In this document: positions 1 to 12,339 of the stretch, piece by piece
How positions within the stretch are numbered: position 1 is the first letter of the stretch
How the letters are laid out: the number at the start of each line of letters is the position of its first letter
NCBI RefSeq assembly: GCF_011075055.1
Contig: NC_058147.1
Location: forward strand, 1,364,001-1,428,000
Origin: Mangifera indica
Taxonomy: Eukaryota > Streptophyta > Magnoliopsida > Sapindales > Anacardiaceae
DNA: 64,000 nucleotides
Reading direction: 5' to 3'
The notes under the pieces: generated by a model
Seen by the model: the letters and a program-made list of their open reading frames with translations, nothing else
What the model was told of the DNA's origin: nothing
The model's database searches: none
Program-made: the position numbers and the translations under genes

Positions 1-2367
1 GGCTGGCATGGCTGAAAAACAAACTTGTCTGCATCAGGAGTCATCAGATTTTCTTCACTTTGAGATAGCATAACAGATTCCTTAACAACTGTTTTTGAGT
101 CCACATGCACTGAATCACATGAAACTTCAGAATGAATAGTTTCTACAGGAGAGGCAAAATTCTCAGTCTTCTTTTTTTCAGGTGACTCTGTTGTTGGTGA
201 CTGTTTCATAGCTGAAGCAGACATCCATCTCTCCAACCAATTCCAAGCAGAATCTGATTTAGCAGGATCACATTTAATATTGATGGGCTTGGTCTTCGGT
301 GTTGATTTCATTAGCTTTAATCAGAGAGAATAGTGGAGCAAAAGAGGATCAGTATGTCTGGGATAATCTGTAATAAGGAATGCAACATAGGCCTACAATA
401 CATCTGCAAAACTACAGAATAGAAATGACAACCTACATACCTGTCGAGCAAAACTATTGCTAAGTAGTTTCTCAATAGAAATGTAGGTTTCATTTGGTTT
501 AGATACCAAATTTTCCTTCTCCTGAAACAATAAAGAATGAATAGAAAAAGTCATATCAAAGGATAAACAAACAACAACAACTGTTTCTACAAAATGCATG
601 TAAGGATTCTTTCATTTAGAGGATTAGGTGACATTGTTACTTCTCTTTCAAAAAACCATAATCTAGGAGGGAAGAACAAAGATGAATTTGCATTAGAAAC
701 CTAAACAACTGTAATAGTCACCGCTTATCAAATAACGTAATAAATACAATTGTTTGACTAAATTCAACCAGCATTGTACAGAAAAAATTTGCTTCCTCAT
801 TAAACATCATCTAATTTGGATAGACTCACTTAAACTCAGTTGCATTACTGAGGTTTTTTGAACTGCATGTTACCTTCTTCTCAGTACTTGAAATATCCAG
901 AGAAAGATGGGCATGACGAGCACGAACAAGACCTTGTATCTTAACAATGGCTTGAACACAACGTAGGGTTCCCACGGCATGTCTCCGAACTAAGTGCCCA
1001 CGTACAGCAGCTTGCAACTTAACTACATTCTTAAGCTTTAGGAGTTCTCTTTTAGCCTAGAAAACAATTTTGAAGATAAGAAAAGTTAACTATGATAATG
1101 ACTGTAAATTCATGAATCATACAATTCAGAAACAAAGACACACCAAGAACCCTCGGACAGCAGCCTGGATGACAGTAACAATAGACTCATCAGGGATTGA
1201 ATTATGCTTGCTCTCAGTATCAGTGACAGCAGTGGTCTCAGATTTTTTCAATTCCACTGGAGTTGACAGCTGAGGTTTCTCTTCAATGCATTGTATCATG
1301 GACACTTTCTCTGGAACATTGGAGTTATTGGGTGGTAGGAAGTTGACATCAGCAGATTCTGGGCTCTCCTTTTTGGCAGATAAAGGGGTTTCTGTAATCA
1401 CAGTGTTGCTTAGCACTCGATGCCGAGCAGATCTCTTTCGAAAACTCCACCCGCGTTTGTCATTTGCACCTTTGCTCTGTAAAGATATTCAAATATCAAT
1501 TAACTCTGTAGGAGAAGCAAATGAAATTGCAATAAAACCAACCCCTCTTTCCCAACACCATTCTCATCCCGACTTTAGCCCTAGTGCCCAAATGAGAATT
1601 TCATAGAGCCTTGCAAGTAAAACAAAAAGGCATTTCACATTGAACGTATCACAACAGTGTCACTAATGGAGAAAAAGAGAGTAACAATTAGCTAAATGAG
1701 AACGGCAGCACCTGAACAATTAGTAAATAAATCTATTCAATCTAATATATATTTATAAATAGTACATTTGATTTTTCATTTTTCCATTATGGAAAGCCAA
1801 TAAAATCAATGTGCTTCAATGCTTCAAGATTCTCAGTCATGTGATAACTTTTACAATAACCTCGGTAGTGGATCATACTGTACAAGACCAGCAGATACTA
1901 ATAATTACGTCATCATTAGATTTGCTTGAAATGAACATCAGTAAAGACGCCAATGGAAGTTAAACTTAAAACACTCAATCCTCAAGAGTTCTAAGAACTA
2001 CCACAATTTCAAATGCCACAACCCACAATTATCCAATTATACTTCTTCATATTTAACATAACAGTTACTACTCCTACAGAGCTGAGCTGAACTTGAGCGT
2101 TTACTCTGATAAACACTCTAGATTTGTCAGATCTTAACATAAACAACTTCAATTCTAGAGATGCAGCTTTAAAGTCGTCTAAACTCAAAAAACCATCAAA
2201 TGTAAATCGAAACGACACAGCAAAGAAACACAACTGAGAAAATGAAAAGTCAAATGTGATAAAAACCAATTAGATACCTCAGAGAAATCAAGATCATCTT
2301 TATCAGCTGAGTCGCTACCACAGGCGATAATTTTCAAACAAGAAGAAGTGGATGTGGATCTTCCCAT
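1..2367 (-). CDS. IQ67-domain (IQD31/32-like) calmodulin-binding protein, 5' part, five exons, truncated by the window edge
   Basis: Minus-strand exons read as 2367-2278, 1476-1144, 1056-874, 521-441 and 314-1, all joined in phase 0 with GT/AG borders: 30, 111, 61, 27 and at least 104 codons. The start is the ATG at 2367, giving MGRSTSTSSCLKIIACGSDS, the N-terminus typical of IQD31/32-type proteins. IQ motifs are visible: VIQAAVRGFL continuing into AKREL across the exon 2/3 junction, then KLQAAVRGHLVRR, then CVQAIVKIQGLVRARH. A phase-0 intron inside the first IQ motif is the hallmark of the IQ67 family. Exon 5 carries the W-rich segment SAWNWLERWM seen in this subfamily. Known family role: calmodulin-binding scaffolds at microtubules, plasma membrane or nucleus. 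Intron 1 (1477-2277) is the longest. The C-terminus lies outside the window. The family call is firm; the exact orthology is inferred. Confidence 0.9.
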
Positions 2368-2457
2368 CTCTTTTCTTCTTTCTTATCTGTTTTTACTCGA
2401 ATAGTCACACAGACCTCACTCTCTCCCACGCACTCTCTCAGCTCAGAATAGAGACCC

Positions 2458-2466
2458 TATATTTTT
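2458..2466 (-). promoter_or_regulatory. Possible TATA-like element of the IQD gene
   Basis: Read on the minus strand, AATATAGG lies about 90 bases upstream of the IQD start codon. It is followed downstream by a GA-rich stretch (about 2403-2450) that resembles a plant 5' leader. Position and composition are the only support. Confidence 0.3.
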
Positions 2467-2470
2467 GTGT

Positions 2471-3885
2471 TGTGTTGGAATTGTAACAGAGAGACCACGG
2501 GCCTCAACGCACTCCTTAAATGTAGTTCACTCTTGCGTTGGAATCCGCCCATTGAGAAAGGCCGTTGCGTTGTTTGCCAGGTCCGTTGAGATAGGCGAGG
2601 TAAAGCTGTCAGATATCTCTACGCGCACCTTTTTTTTATTTTCTTAATTTAAATTAAGACAACTAAAAAAATAAGTGTCTTATGCAGACGTTGCTCTCAC
2701 AACACTCGCGATATTTTACGGTCTTTCCACTCGCGTAAATAACCCATTTTTTCCATTATGGCATAATAATATAAGTGACAACACCTTACCAATACAATTT
2801 GAATCTAATCAACTACTTATAATATTTAAATATTAGCATTAAATAGAGATAGATTTAATTGATATTTAATTCAAATAAATTTAATTGAATTTAAATAAAT
2901 CAAATATAAAATAAATAAATTTTAGTTCAATTCAATTCAAATCTTTTTATCACATCAATGTTATTGTATTAGAAAATCAATTTATTTATAATTTTTCTTG
3001 GTTATTTTAATAATTTTTTTTGTTATTTTATGATTCAAACAAATTAAATTTAATTTGAAATTGATTATAATATATTTAAGTTGGATTTGATATTGTCTTT
3101 TGTGCAAAAGACAAAAGGGCAAATAGATTAAAGGTGGATTAGGCTAAGATTAGGATATCTTGAGTTAAACCTATGGTTAAATATTAATTTAGAATTTTTT
3201 AATCAAGTCGGAATTAAAATATGCAAGTTATCGTGTGACACACGGCATGATTGAGAAATTGATGGATGGGAAAAAGTGGAGTTGAGTTGTTTTTATTTAT
3301 TTATTTATTTAAAAAAAAAGGAGTTGAGCGTGGGGCCCTAACTGGGGCTTTTCATGTGAAGCAGGTGAAGACTAAGGAACAAAAAATACATTAAACGGTG
3401 TGTTTTAGAGGCAAACGGAGGTTGTCGAGTATCCGTCAAGCAAATAAATGTTACGGCGATACCATGGAATCAAACCACTACCAACCACCCAGTGAGTGAC
3501 AGCTCTTTTGTCTTTACGCGAAACGTGGCTTATGGATGTGCGGACACGTAACCGCACGTGGAGTCCACCTTACTCTCTACCCCCCAAAAAAACATATTTA
3601 TGCTATAGTAGGATAGTTTAGTTGCAATTATATTTGTTGCCTAGCTATAACCAGCTCTTATGCCTTAATTATTTTTTTTTTTGGGTAAGTTTCTTATGCC
3701 TTAATTATTCGTTGTTTGGTCTAAATCCAGCAATCCCCGTACCTCAAAGCCGCCTTAATCTTTTCTGTTCTCTTTTTGGTGGACATAAGTAGCATAGCAT
3801 GCACCCACCACAGATACGGAAAGAGGGAGTAAGAGGTGGGTCATTCCACTAATAAGTAGATATAAGTTCAATCAATTTTTGATTT
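2471..3885. other. Intergenic, AT-rich; no gene seen
   Basis: There is no credible coding sequence. The stretch is AT-rich, with many TTAAATTTAATT-like runs. A G-box-like core in CGCACGTGGAG lies near 3551-3561, possibly part of a distal light- or ABA-type promoter, but nothing links it to a particular gene. Confidence 0.5.
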
Positions 3886-4389
3886 AATTTAAAGTTTAAT
3901 TCAAATAAATCGAATTTGAATTAAAAATATCTTAATTTCAGTATGAGTTGAGCGTATTGTTCGAAAATCGATGACAAATCTATTTTTTCGAGTTTCTTAT
4001 ATAGAATTTTTACGAATAATATATAGGCAAAATAATAAATTTAAAATCCATACATTTTATAAACACAATATAGTAATCCTTTTATATGTACTTAGTAACT
4101 AGGGATGACAATGAGGAGGGACGGGGACGGGGATATTAATTTAAAGTTTAATTCAAATAAATCAAATTTAAATTAAAAATATCTTAATTTCAGTTTGAGT
4201 TGAGTGCATTGCTCGAAAATCGATGACAAGTCTATTTTTTCGAGTTTCTTATATAGAATTTTTATTAATAATATATAGGCAAAATAATAAATTTAAAATC
4301 CATACATTTTATAAACACAATATAGTAATCCTTTTATATGTACTTAGTAACTAGGGATAGCAATGGGGAGGGGCGGGGAGGGGATATCA
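3886..4389. repeat. 252-bp tandem duplication containing a transposon left end
   Basis: Two head-to-tail units, about 3886-4137 and 4138-4389, align at a constant offset of 252 bases (AAAGTTTAATTC at 3891 and 4143; CTTAGTAACT at 4091 and 4343). Each unit ends inside the left terminus of the hAT-type element, so the first unit carries a 38-base stub of the transposon (4100-4137) plus its target-site copy. The duplication therefore happened after insertion, with its breakpoint inside the element. Confidence 0.8.
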
Positions 4390-5317
4390 ATCCCCGCCCC
4401 CGTCCCCGTCCCCGTCCCTGTAAAGGATATCAATCCCCGTCCTCGCCCCGTCCCCATTACGGAGATAAAAAATAATCCTCGTCCCCTCCCTGCAAAGGAA
4501 AATCTCCTCCCCACCCCCTCCCCATCCCCGCGGGGAAAAATCCCCTCCCCATCTCTGCCCCGTCCCCGTGGGGAAAAATCCCCTCCCCATCCCCGCAGGG
4601 AAAAATCCCCTCCCTATACCCATAAATATAAATTTTAATTCTTTTATATATTTCAATAAATAAAATAAATCATATTTTCCCAAAATATCACTTGCTACAA
4701 GAGCTACAAAATATTCTTTGTTATTTTAGTTTAAATATAAAATTTTCATAAAATCTAACAATATGTAATAATCAATCTCTTCATTAGTAGCTCTTCATGT
4801 ATGTGATTTAGGGTAATTTTATAATAACATTAAATTTAACATTTTTCATTCACTTCAATTGATTTTATCAAGTTTATAATTTATTATTTTTTGTGTGTAA
4901 AACCTGGTAGATTGATTAACTAAGTTTTGAAGTTGAAATGAGATTTGGTGCATAAAGTTAATTTGGTGCATTTGCATTTTATGATAATGAGATTCTGGGG
5001 TTTTTTAATATATTAGATTAATAGTTTAGAAATTAGTAAAAGCTAATAATTGATAATTCAAAAATTAGTAAAATTAAAGTTATAGTTTTAATAAATCATA
5101 ATGTAAAAATTTCTAAAACTTAATAGTTTAGAAATTATTATATTAATATATTAAGTTTAGGGGGAGGGGATGGGGAGGGGAGGGGCGGGGCGGGGCGGGG
5201 ACACATGTATCCCGTCCCCGATTATGGAGATTTTTTTCATCCCCATCCTCGTCCCTTTCCCCGTTAGGGTCGGGAAGGGTCGGAGCCCCTAAAGTCGGGT
5301 CCAAATTGTCATCCCTA
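4352..5317. mobile_element. hAT-type non-autonomous DNA transposon with 8-bp TSD
   Basis: The termini are TAGGGATAGCAAT on the left and, reverse-complemented, TAGGGATGACAAT on the right. They are flanked by identical 8-base target-site duplications TTAGTAAC at 4344-4351 and 5318-5325. The subterminal regions are strongly G/C-skewed (CCCCGTCCCC runs at 4390-4620; GGGGAGGGG and GGGGCGGGG at 5160-5270), with AT-rich DNA between. No transposase reading frame is present. An 8-bp TSD with TAGGG-type ends fits plant hAT MITEs. Long open frames across the C-rich part are compositional artefacts. Confidence 0.85.
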
Positions 5318-5325
5318 TTAGTAAC

Positions 5326-8300
5326 ACTTTAAATATGATTTTTTTAACTTTTTTGACAAATTTAAAAACATAAAATTTAGTCTCTGACACTATTGTTATC
5401 TCTTAATTGAAATCTCACCATGATGCGAAACTGTCGCGAACAACAAAATCATGTAACAATGAGGTAAGGTGCAAAAAAGATTAGAGATAGATTAAGTCAC
5501 ATCTTAGAGGGAGATTGCAAGAGCAATGACTTGATCTTTGTTTGAACGTAGATGAGAAGTAATTAACAGTTAAGTTGACAATGGATGGAGTGGGAAATTA
5601 GTGGGATGAGTTGTTGTAAGTCGCATTTGATGTCAAATGAAGCTAGAAAGGGAGAAATCAACATGTGGGATGAATCATTAGAGGTTTAATCGATGCATAA
5701 TAAGTTGGAAATGATGATATTAAGGCGAGTAATAAGCCAAAGACAGTGAGGTTGGTGTCAAGATTATGTGTGAAAGTTAAATCATCATCAAATACGAGTC
5801 ATTAAAAGAAAGAATGAAAACTAGGGTTTGGTTGACTCTCATAAAGAAAATGATAGGGTAAAAAGAAACTAAAAAAAATAGAATTGTAAAATAAATTTCA
5901 TATTTTAAAAATGAAATAATTAGTGATTATATGATAATCTAACTTTCCAACACTGTGTCAAAAAGTATTAACAAAATTCGATTCTGGATAAGAAAATGTG
6001 ATTAATGCTGTTATTGGATAAAAATTGTTTTTGAGTAAAACCTTGGGTGCAAACATGTAATTCACTCACCTCAATAAGCACGACGACGTTTTCACGAAAT
6101 TGCAGCAATGTCTAAAGCTCACTGAAAGCAATAGTCGCAATCACAAAGGCAATCAAAGTCTATGCTTTTTTACTCATATTTTAGAGAATTATTTGCTGAA
6201 GCAAGCAACTGGCATTTAGGTACAACGGCATATGACTGTCCACCATTATGGCCCCTTTACATGTTATCTGGTGGAGCCCCTCTCACATGTCACATGGCTA
6301 TAATGGGATCAAATGTTCTTTTCATAATAATTAACTTTCCATCTTGGTTTTGCATTATCAAGATCGAGTCAAGGGGGTGTTAGTTTATAAGTTTCAAATA
6401 ACTTAATTTAAATCAATTAAAACGATATTATTTTGATGAATATATAATAAAATAATATTATTTAAAGTTATTTTTGTTTGATTATAATACCAAATTAATT
6501 TTCTTTAAGCTGAGCCAAGCTCGATTTAATTTAAGAAAAGTTTGTTAAGTTTGAACATAAATTTGTGTTCGACTCTTTCAAATCAAATAGAATTCGAATT
6601 ACTCCAAACTCGAGTTTATCTCAATTTAGATCAAATTAATTTCTAATTAAAATAGAGTCAAACCTAAATATGGATTGACTTAAATTCTATTTGATTATTA
6701 AAAATTTAGTTTTAGTTGGTGATGGCATTAATGGAGAAATCGTTCAAACGTAATAGAAAAAAAGAAAAAAGGTCATGAAAAATAATAAAGAAAACTTATT
6801 AAAAAAAATTATCGCAAAAGATGAATATATCAATAACTCAAACTGGAGATGAGGCTACCCAATTCCAGTTTGAATACTTTCAAATTGAACATTGATTCAC
6901 TTCTGCCCAAACCGAACCCTAAGTTACCTCAGGGTAATGAATGGTTCATACTCGGGTAAATAGGGCCGCCTAGCTTTAATCTATTCCAACAAAGAAGAAC
7001 TAGGAGAAGCAGCTTGTTGGGAGTAAAGTCGCAAACGCAATGAGAGGTATTGATGCCACTTCTTAGCTTTCTTTCTATTATTGACTTTAGAAGCAAAAAT
7101 AAGTGAGCATGGTCCCCACGACACTCTGGCGTTCTATCTTAGCCACAACATGCATCTAATTGTACTGTAATTTCAGCTTCACATTCACTGCACCACACAA
7201 CATGATACAAATGGCTTGCTTTGGCTTCATTGAACTTTACCGAAAAGGCAATTATTTTGATGATTCATATCATTCAATGCTTCTGAGGGATTCACAGATA
7301 AAACAAAGGTAAACATTCAGAGGTTAATTTTAAAAAATAATATAATTTAAAGAAAGTTAATATAAAATTATTAGATTAAAAATATTTATTATTTAATGTT
7401 ATCCAATAAATTTATTTAATAAACTCGTTTTAAAATTTAATTATGTCACTCTAATATCATTGATATTTTTTATATTTAAAATTCTTTTCTCCGCTTTTTC
7501 AAACGTTACACGTGATACGTATGTGCTGTAGTTGCATGGATAATCGTAAGTCACATGCTAATTGACAAGACAGTGAACTATGTTGGAGTAGGCCTGTTGC
7601 ACGGCAGCTAACCCCAGGACGGCCCAACATGGCCTGGAAACAAGACAGTCCAGAACACAATGGGGCCTTCCCGCCAATCGCTAAGTCGAAGGCCTTCCGG
7701 ACGTTTCACCATTAATGAAATTCAAATCTTGAGGAGGAGTCACTCTGCTTAAGGGTCAGATGATACCTAAACCCTCAAAGTGGCCAATAGCCGATATGTT
7801 AGGGCCTGTAAAACAATTAAGAAGGCTTTTACTCATGGTTTTTTAAATTGATAGTAAAATTATATATTTTTAATATTTTTTAAGGGATTGTGCTAAATCA
7901 ACCCATAAATTTTACTTAAGATCTCAATATGGTTTGTATAGTCTATGAGCTTGACATGACCCATATTTTCGTTTCGTGAGTCATGTCGAAAATGGGGTTT
8001 TGTAGATTTCATGCCATAATTCTCATTTTCATCAACTAATTTACTCTCAAAATCCTTTCCTCCTTGTGCCTAGGAACTACATGTAATATGATAAGGCAAA
8101 GGGATGATTGAAGAAGTCTTCAATCCAACTTGATTATAGTATAATGAATATTAAATATGGTTTGTCCATGTTTTGTGGTTTTTTGCCTTCTTTTGGATTT
8201 CTGTTTAGGTTATAACTTGGCTGAAGTCACGCTTGTAATAAATAAAAGCTTGGTTACCTTTAGGTAGTGTCAAAGTTTAAATTAACGAGAAGTATGGATA

Positions 8301-9706
8301 AACTTGAATGCAAACATATGAAAAAATATTGTAAATTTTAAAGTATATTACTAGTTTTTACACAGATTAGTGGAAAATTTTAATAATCTGTTGCTACGGT
8401 ATCACTATTATTTGAGTTATACGAGATTACAGATTAAATAGATTAAAACATGCAAGTAGACCTTTTTGTGTCTAACTTAATAGTATACTTGGCTGTTTTG
8501 TCTGTCAAGTCTTAGGCATGCGTCCCTTTTTCCATTGTTCAGAATTTAGTAGCTTGACAGTGTAATTTCCTTTCCTTTTGCAGACCAGTTTACCTTGATG
8601 TCGAGTGGAATTGTCCACCCCTAAAATCCTTGCGTCTGTTTTATTTCTACACTTCAGTAATTCATCTTACACAGAAAAAATTAGTTTAATCATGTTTCTT
8701 GCGTCTTAATTTATAGCTTAATCATAAACCCAACTTTTCTGTCATGTTATAAAGACAATTTCTCCATGGAAAGTCCTAAACTCGATCTATAAGAAATAGT
8801 TTTAGCCTGTTGCTGTAGCTGTTGAATCTTACCTATCACTAACCCCATTAACACCCTTATGACCATCAAGTTATTAGTTATGGTATCCAAATTCAATATG
8901 CGTTTAGGATTCAAAATTATCGTTTCCCATGAAAGCATTCTGAATAAACAAAAAATATTATTTATTTTCCATGAGAATGATAGCCCACGATCGAGATCAA
9001 CCAGCCAATAAGAACAATGAACCTGGACTAGTTCATGATGTTAAGGTTTTCTTATTCTATAATTGTGACCCCTTTTCAATCAAGAACGTTGATGTAATAT
9101 TGGTTATTAACATATTGTTACTTAACCTATCTATAGTCAGCCTGCGTACTTTCTTTTGTCCATGCATGCTTGTTTTGCAGAAAGAAACTACCGATAAAAT
9201 GGGAAAATCATTGATTCATTCTCACTGAAGATGGAAGATAAATTTAATAAGGAATACAGAGAAGACATGAATATCCATAATCATGATTAACTGGATTTAA
9301 TCTTGTTAACTTTTAATTTAAAGCTTCAGATACCATTAATATTTACATGCACGTTCATCATGACAATGAATCCCAACCAGGCTTCACTTGTCAAAATATG
9401 TCTCCCATGTCTTCTTGGTTCCGGAGTTCTTGACTCTAACTATCCTTCTTAATCTTGGATAGATTAAATAAATCAAACAAATATTCAAATAATATTTAAC
9501 CAAACAGAATTGTGATCAAGATTATAATTCAGTGTAAGTCTAGGCGGTCATAAAATTTTTTACTCTTCAACCTACCCTGTTTTATGATTAGATATACGGT
9601 AAAACTATCAGGTCCCATCCATGCTCTAAACCAAAAATATTCTGTGTACATAAAATAACAGAGGATACCATGTGTACCAAAGTTGTGAGTATCCAATTTG
9701 TTACAA
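5326..9706. other. Long intergenic region; no gene recognised
   Basis: The stretch is AT-rich without a convincing exon structure on either strand. The largest open frames (60-85 codons near 6162, 8747 and 8971) lack recognisable domains and are at the length expected by chance. A less AT-rich island around 7585-7800 stands out in composition and could be a degraded repeat, but no termini were found. Confidence 0.45.
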
Positions 9707-9850
9707 AGATAATATATTATCATGTGATTATGACTCTATTATATAAAGATTTATCGTCTAAATACCTAATTGGATTGAAGATAATATATTATCATGTGAT
9801 TAGGACTCTATCATATGAAAATTTATCATTTAAATATCTAATTAGATATT
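9707..9850. repeat. 72-bp tandem direct repeat in the proximal promoter of the first P450
   Basis: Two diverged units, 9707-9778 and 9779-9850, begin with AGATAATATATTATCATGTG at an offset of 72 bases and keep ATTNGGACTCTAT- and AATNTCTAATT-like segments. The pair ends about 85 bases upstream of the first P450 start codon. Only the first unit has a clean TATATAAA box; the second reads CATATGAAA at that position. Confidence 0.75.
9740..9747 (+). promoter_or_regulatory. TATA box candidate for the P450 at 9936
   Basis: A canonical TATATAAA lies 189 bases upstream of the ATG, inside the first unit of the 72-bp direct repeat. It implies a leader of roughly 160 bases. No transcript evidence is available here. 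Confidence 0.4.
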
Positions 9851-9935
9851 TAAAACTGAGTGTAAATAGTTTTATGAAAATAATATATATATGTTTATCC
9901 CATTGCAGTTTCTGTCTCAAGTGTTCTCTGTTGAA

Positions 9936-12041
9936 ATGGCGTTGCTAATCATTCTCCTATCTCTTCCCATCTTCCTCTTGCTTCTTTTCCAAAGATACAG
10001 ACCAACCAAAAATGTCCACAGGCCACCTGGCCCTCGAGGTCTTCCATTAATTGGTAACTTGCATCAATTTGAGAACTCAAACCCTCAACGGTATCTTTGG
10101 AATCTCTCTAAACAGTATGGCCCTCTTATGTCTTTAAGACTTGGTTTCGTGCCAACCTTGATTGTATCCTCCGCAAAAATGGCGAAAGAGGTCTTAAAAA
10201 CCCATGATCTTATATTTTGTAACAGGCCTTCTTTGCTCGGTCAACAGGTGTTATCTTACCGCGGCGTAGACTTAGCTTTTGCACCATACAGTGATTACTG
10301 GAGAGAGATGAGGAAAATATGCGTTGTTCATCTCTTCAATTCCAACAGAGTGCAACAGTTTCGTCCGATTCGAGAAGATGAAGTCTCCCGTATGATTGAG
10401 AAAATAATGAAATCAGTTGCTGCTTCTAAACTTGTCAACTTAAGTGAGTTAATGATGTCGCTTACCAGCACCATTACTTGCAGAGTTGCTTTTGGCAAGA
10501 GAAATGAAGATGAAGGAGCTGAAAGAAGCAGATTTCATACACTGCTTAATGAAACACAGGCTATGTTTGGAAGCTTCTTCTACTCAGATTATATCCCTTT
10601 TCTGGGCTGGGTTGATAAACTCACTGGTATGATCAGTCGTCTGCAGAAGAACTTCAACGAATTTGATAAATTTTATGATGAACTTCTTGCCGAGCATCTG
10701 GATCCAAAGAGACCAAAGAGTTCCCAGGAGGATATAATTGACGTTTTGCTCCAAATTCGGAAAGAACGTGGGTTTAAAATTGATCTTACATGGGATCAAA
10801 TTAAAGGAGTGCTCATGGTACGTCCTTTCATCCATGTAGTCTAGGAAGCAGGGGAGCGCACCATGGGGTGTGTTTTGATTTTCCAAAATGTTTTCATTTT
10901 CGAAACGCCCCAAAAGTGTTATGAAACGCTTGGGAGGCGTTTCGAAAATACGAAAAGTTTTAAAATGCATTTTAAGAAAAAAAAATTGCTCTTTTCCTTA
11001 ATTTTTTAGTCCATTAAAAAATAATTTTATATATTACTATCTTTTTGGTCTCCTCTCTGACATAAAAACTCATCTCCTTTTCGTCTTTAACTTTTTCAAT
11101 TATTAATAAACACTAAAAAAATGATTTTATCAGATTTAATATATTTATTTGATTGTTAGTTGATAGATTAAATACGCTAAGTATATATTTACTTTTGTTA
11201 AAAAAATGTATCTTATAAAAAAAAGTTTTTATTTTTTGTTTAATAAAATTTAGTATTTATAAGAATAATTGATATACTTTTCATATTTATACGTTTATGT
11301 GCGATTTATTTAAAAAATATATATTTTTCAGAGTTCCCGATTGCTAGCTACGGTGATATGGGCATGCAGTTTAGCTTCTTCAGTCCGAATTCTCGTTTGA
11401 AAAACTTATTGATATCCATATTTTCTTTGCAGAACGTTTTTGTTGGTGGCACAGACACAGGTGCAGCTACGGTGATATGGGCGATGACCTACCTAATGAA
11501 GAATCCTGGAGCCATGAAAAAACTTCAAGAAGAAATCAGAAACAAAATTGGTGACAAAGGTTTCGTAAATGAAGATGATGTTCAGAGATTCCCTTATCTT
11601 AAAGCTGTAGTGAAAGAGACAATGAGATTGCAACCAACTGTTCCATTGCTAGTCCCAAGAGAAACGACAGAAAATTGCAGGCTGAATGGATACGAAATAC
11701 CACCTAAAACAATGGTTTATGTGAACGCATGGGCGGTAGGAAGAGACCCTGAAGCTTGGGAAAAGCCAGAAGAATTTAATCCAGATAGATTCAATGGCAG
11801 TTCCATTGATCTGAAAGGACAAAACTTTGAGTTAATACCATTTGGTGGAGGCCGAAGAATTTGTCCAGGGATATATATGGGACTTGCAATCGTGGAGCTT
11901 GTTCTTGCAAATCTTGTTTACAAATTTGACTGGGAAATGCCAACTACAATGATGAAGGAAGAGTTAGACTTTGATGTTTTGCCTGGCGTTACCATGCATA
12001 AGAAGACTCCTCTCCGGCTTATGGCTAGGAACCATGTATGA
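9936..12041 (+). CDS. Cytochrome P450, CYP71 clan (CYP83/CYP71B-like), intact; P450-1
   Basis: Exons 9936-10817 (294 codons) and 11433-12041 (202 codons plus TGA) give 496 residues, a normal length. The ATG at 9936 is preferred over the in-frame ATG at 9891 because it begins the hydrophobic ER anchor MALLIILLSLPIFLLLLF. Motifs in order: proline hinge PPGPRGLPLIGN, C-helix WREMRK, I-helix GGTDTGAAT just after the intron, EXXR as KETMR, NPDRF, and heme loop FGGGRRICPG with the cysteine near residue 438. Predicted role: ER-bound, reductase-dependent monooxygenase; substrate unknown. It is the most diverged intact member, with GGTDTG where most copies have AGTDTS. Its intron is 615 bases, against 75-90 in all paralogs. 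Confidence 0.95.
10818..11432 (+). other. Expanded intron of P450-1 with hairpin and copied exon segment
   Basis: The donor is ATG|GTACGT and the acceptor TTTGCAG|AAC. This intron is over 500 bases longer than in any paralog, so it carries an insertion or rearrangement. It holds a perfect 14-bp inverted repeat (ATTTTCGAAACGCC at 10896-10909 and its complement at 10936-10949, 26-base loop). An 18-base segment AGCTACGGTGATATGGGC at 11346-11363 is identical to exon 2 at 11465-11482. No TSD was located. Confidence 0.75.
10896..10949. repeat. Perfect 14-bp inverted repeat inside the P450-1 intron
   Basis: The arms are 10896-10909 and 10936-10949 (ATTTTCGAAACGCC and reverse complement), with a 26-base loop. 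It could be the core of an inserted foldback element; nothing else in the window matches it by eye. Confidence 0.7.
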
Positions 12042-12339
12042 ATAAGAATTGATCAAATTAGAGAGCAGCTTATTTGAGGTATGTTATGTAATTTACATCC
12101 TTTAATGATCTATATTTCACCGTATTTGCACACATGATGTGTCAGTACTCAGTAATAACAAGTCAACTTATGTTTCCAATTGATCGTAGATATTTCAGAA
12201 TTATAAGTATCAAATATAATTTTATAATTTGAATCAAGTATCATGCATAGAGTTAGTTACTAAAGGTGGAAAACAGAATAAAGGTGGATTTAATTTGAAT
12301 TGGTTCGGTTTAAATTTATATTACTTAATTTAAGTTTAA

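Noticed and set aside
393..599. 68-codon minus-strand frame in the IQD locus taken as a gene
   Set aside because: It is IQD exon 4 (441-521) read through both introns; the exon model explains it.
1286..1606. 106-codon plus-strand frame across IQD exon 2
   Set aside because: Antisense to a well-supported IQD exon.
4363..4683. Proline/arginine-rich and glycine-rich frames on both strands
   Set aside because: Products of CCCCGTCCCC-type low-complexity sequence inside the hAT element.
8747..9228. Short frames of 63 and 85 codons in the upstream intergenic region
   Set aside because: No domain, no splice context, and length consistent with chance.
10584..10970. Long minus-strand open frame over P450-1 exon 1
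   Set aside because: Antisense shadow of conserved P450 codons; no domain and no supporting context.
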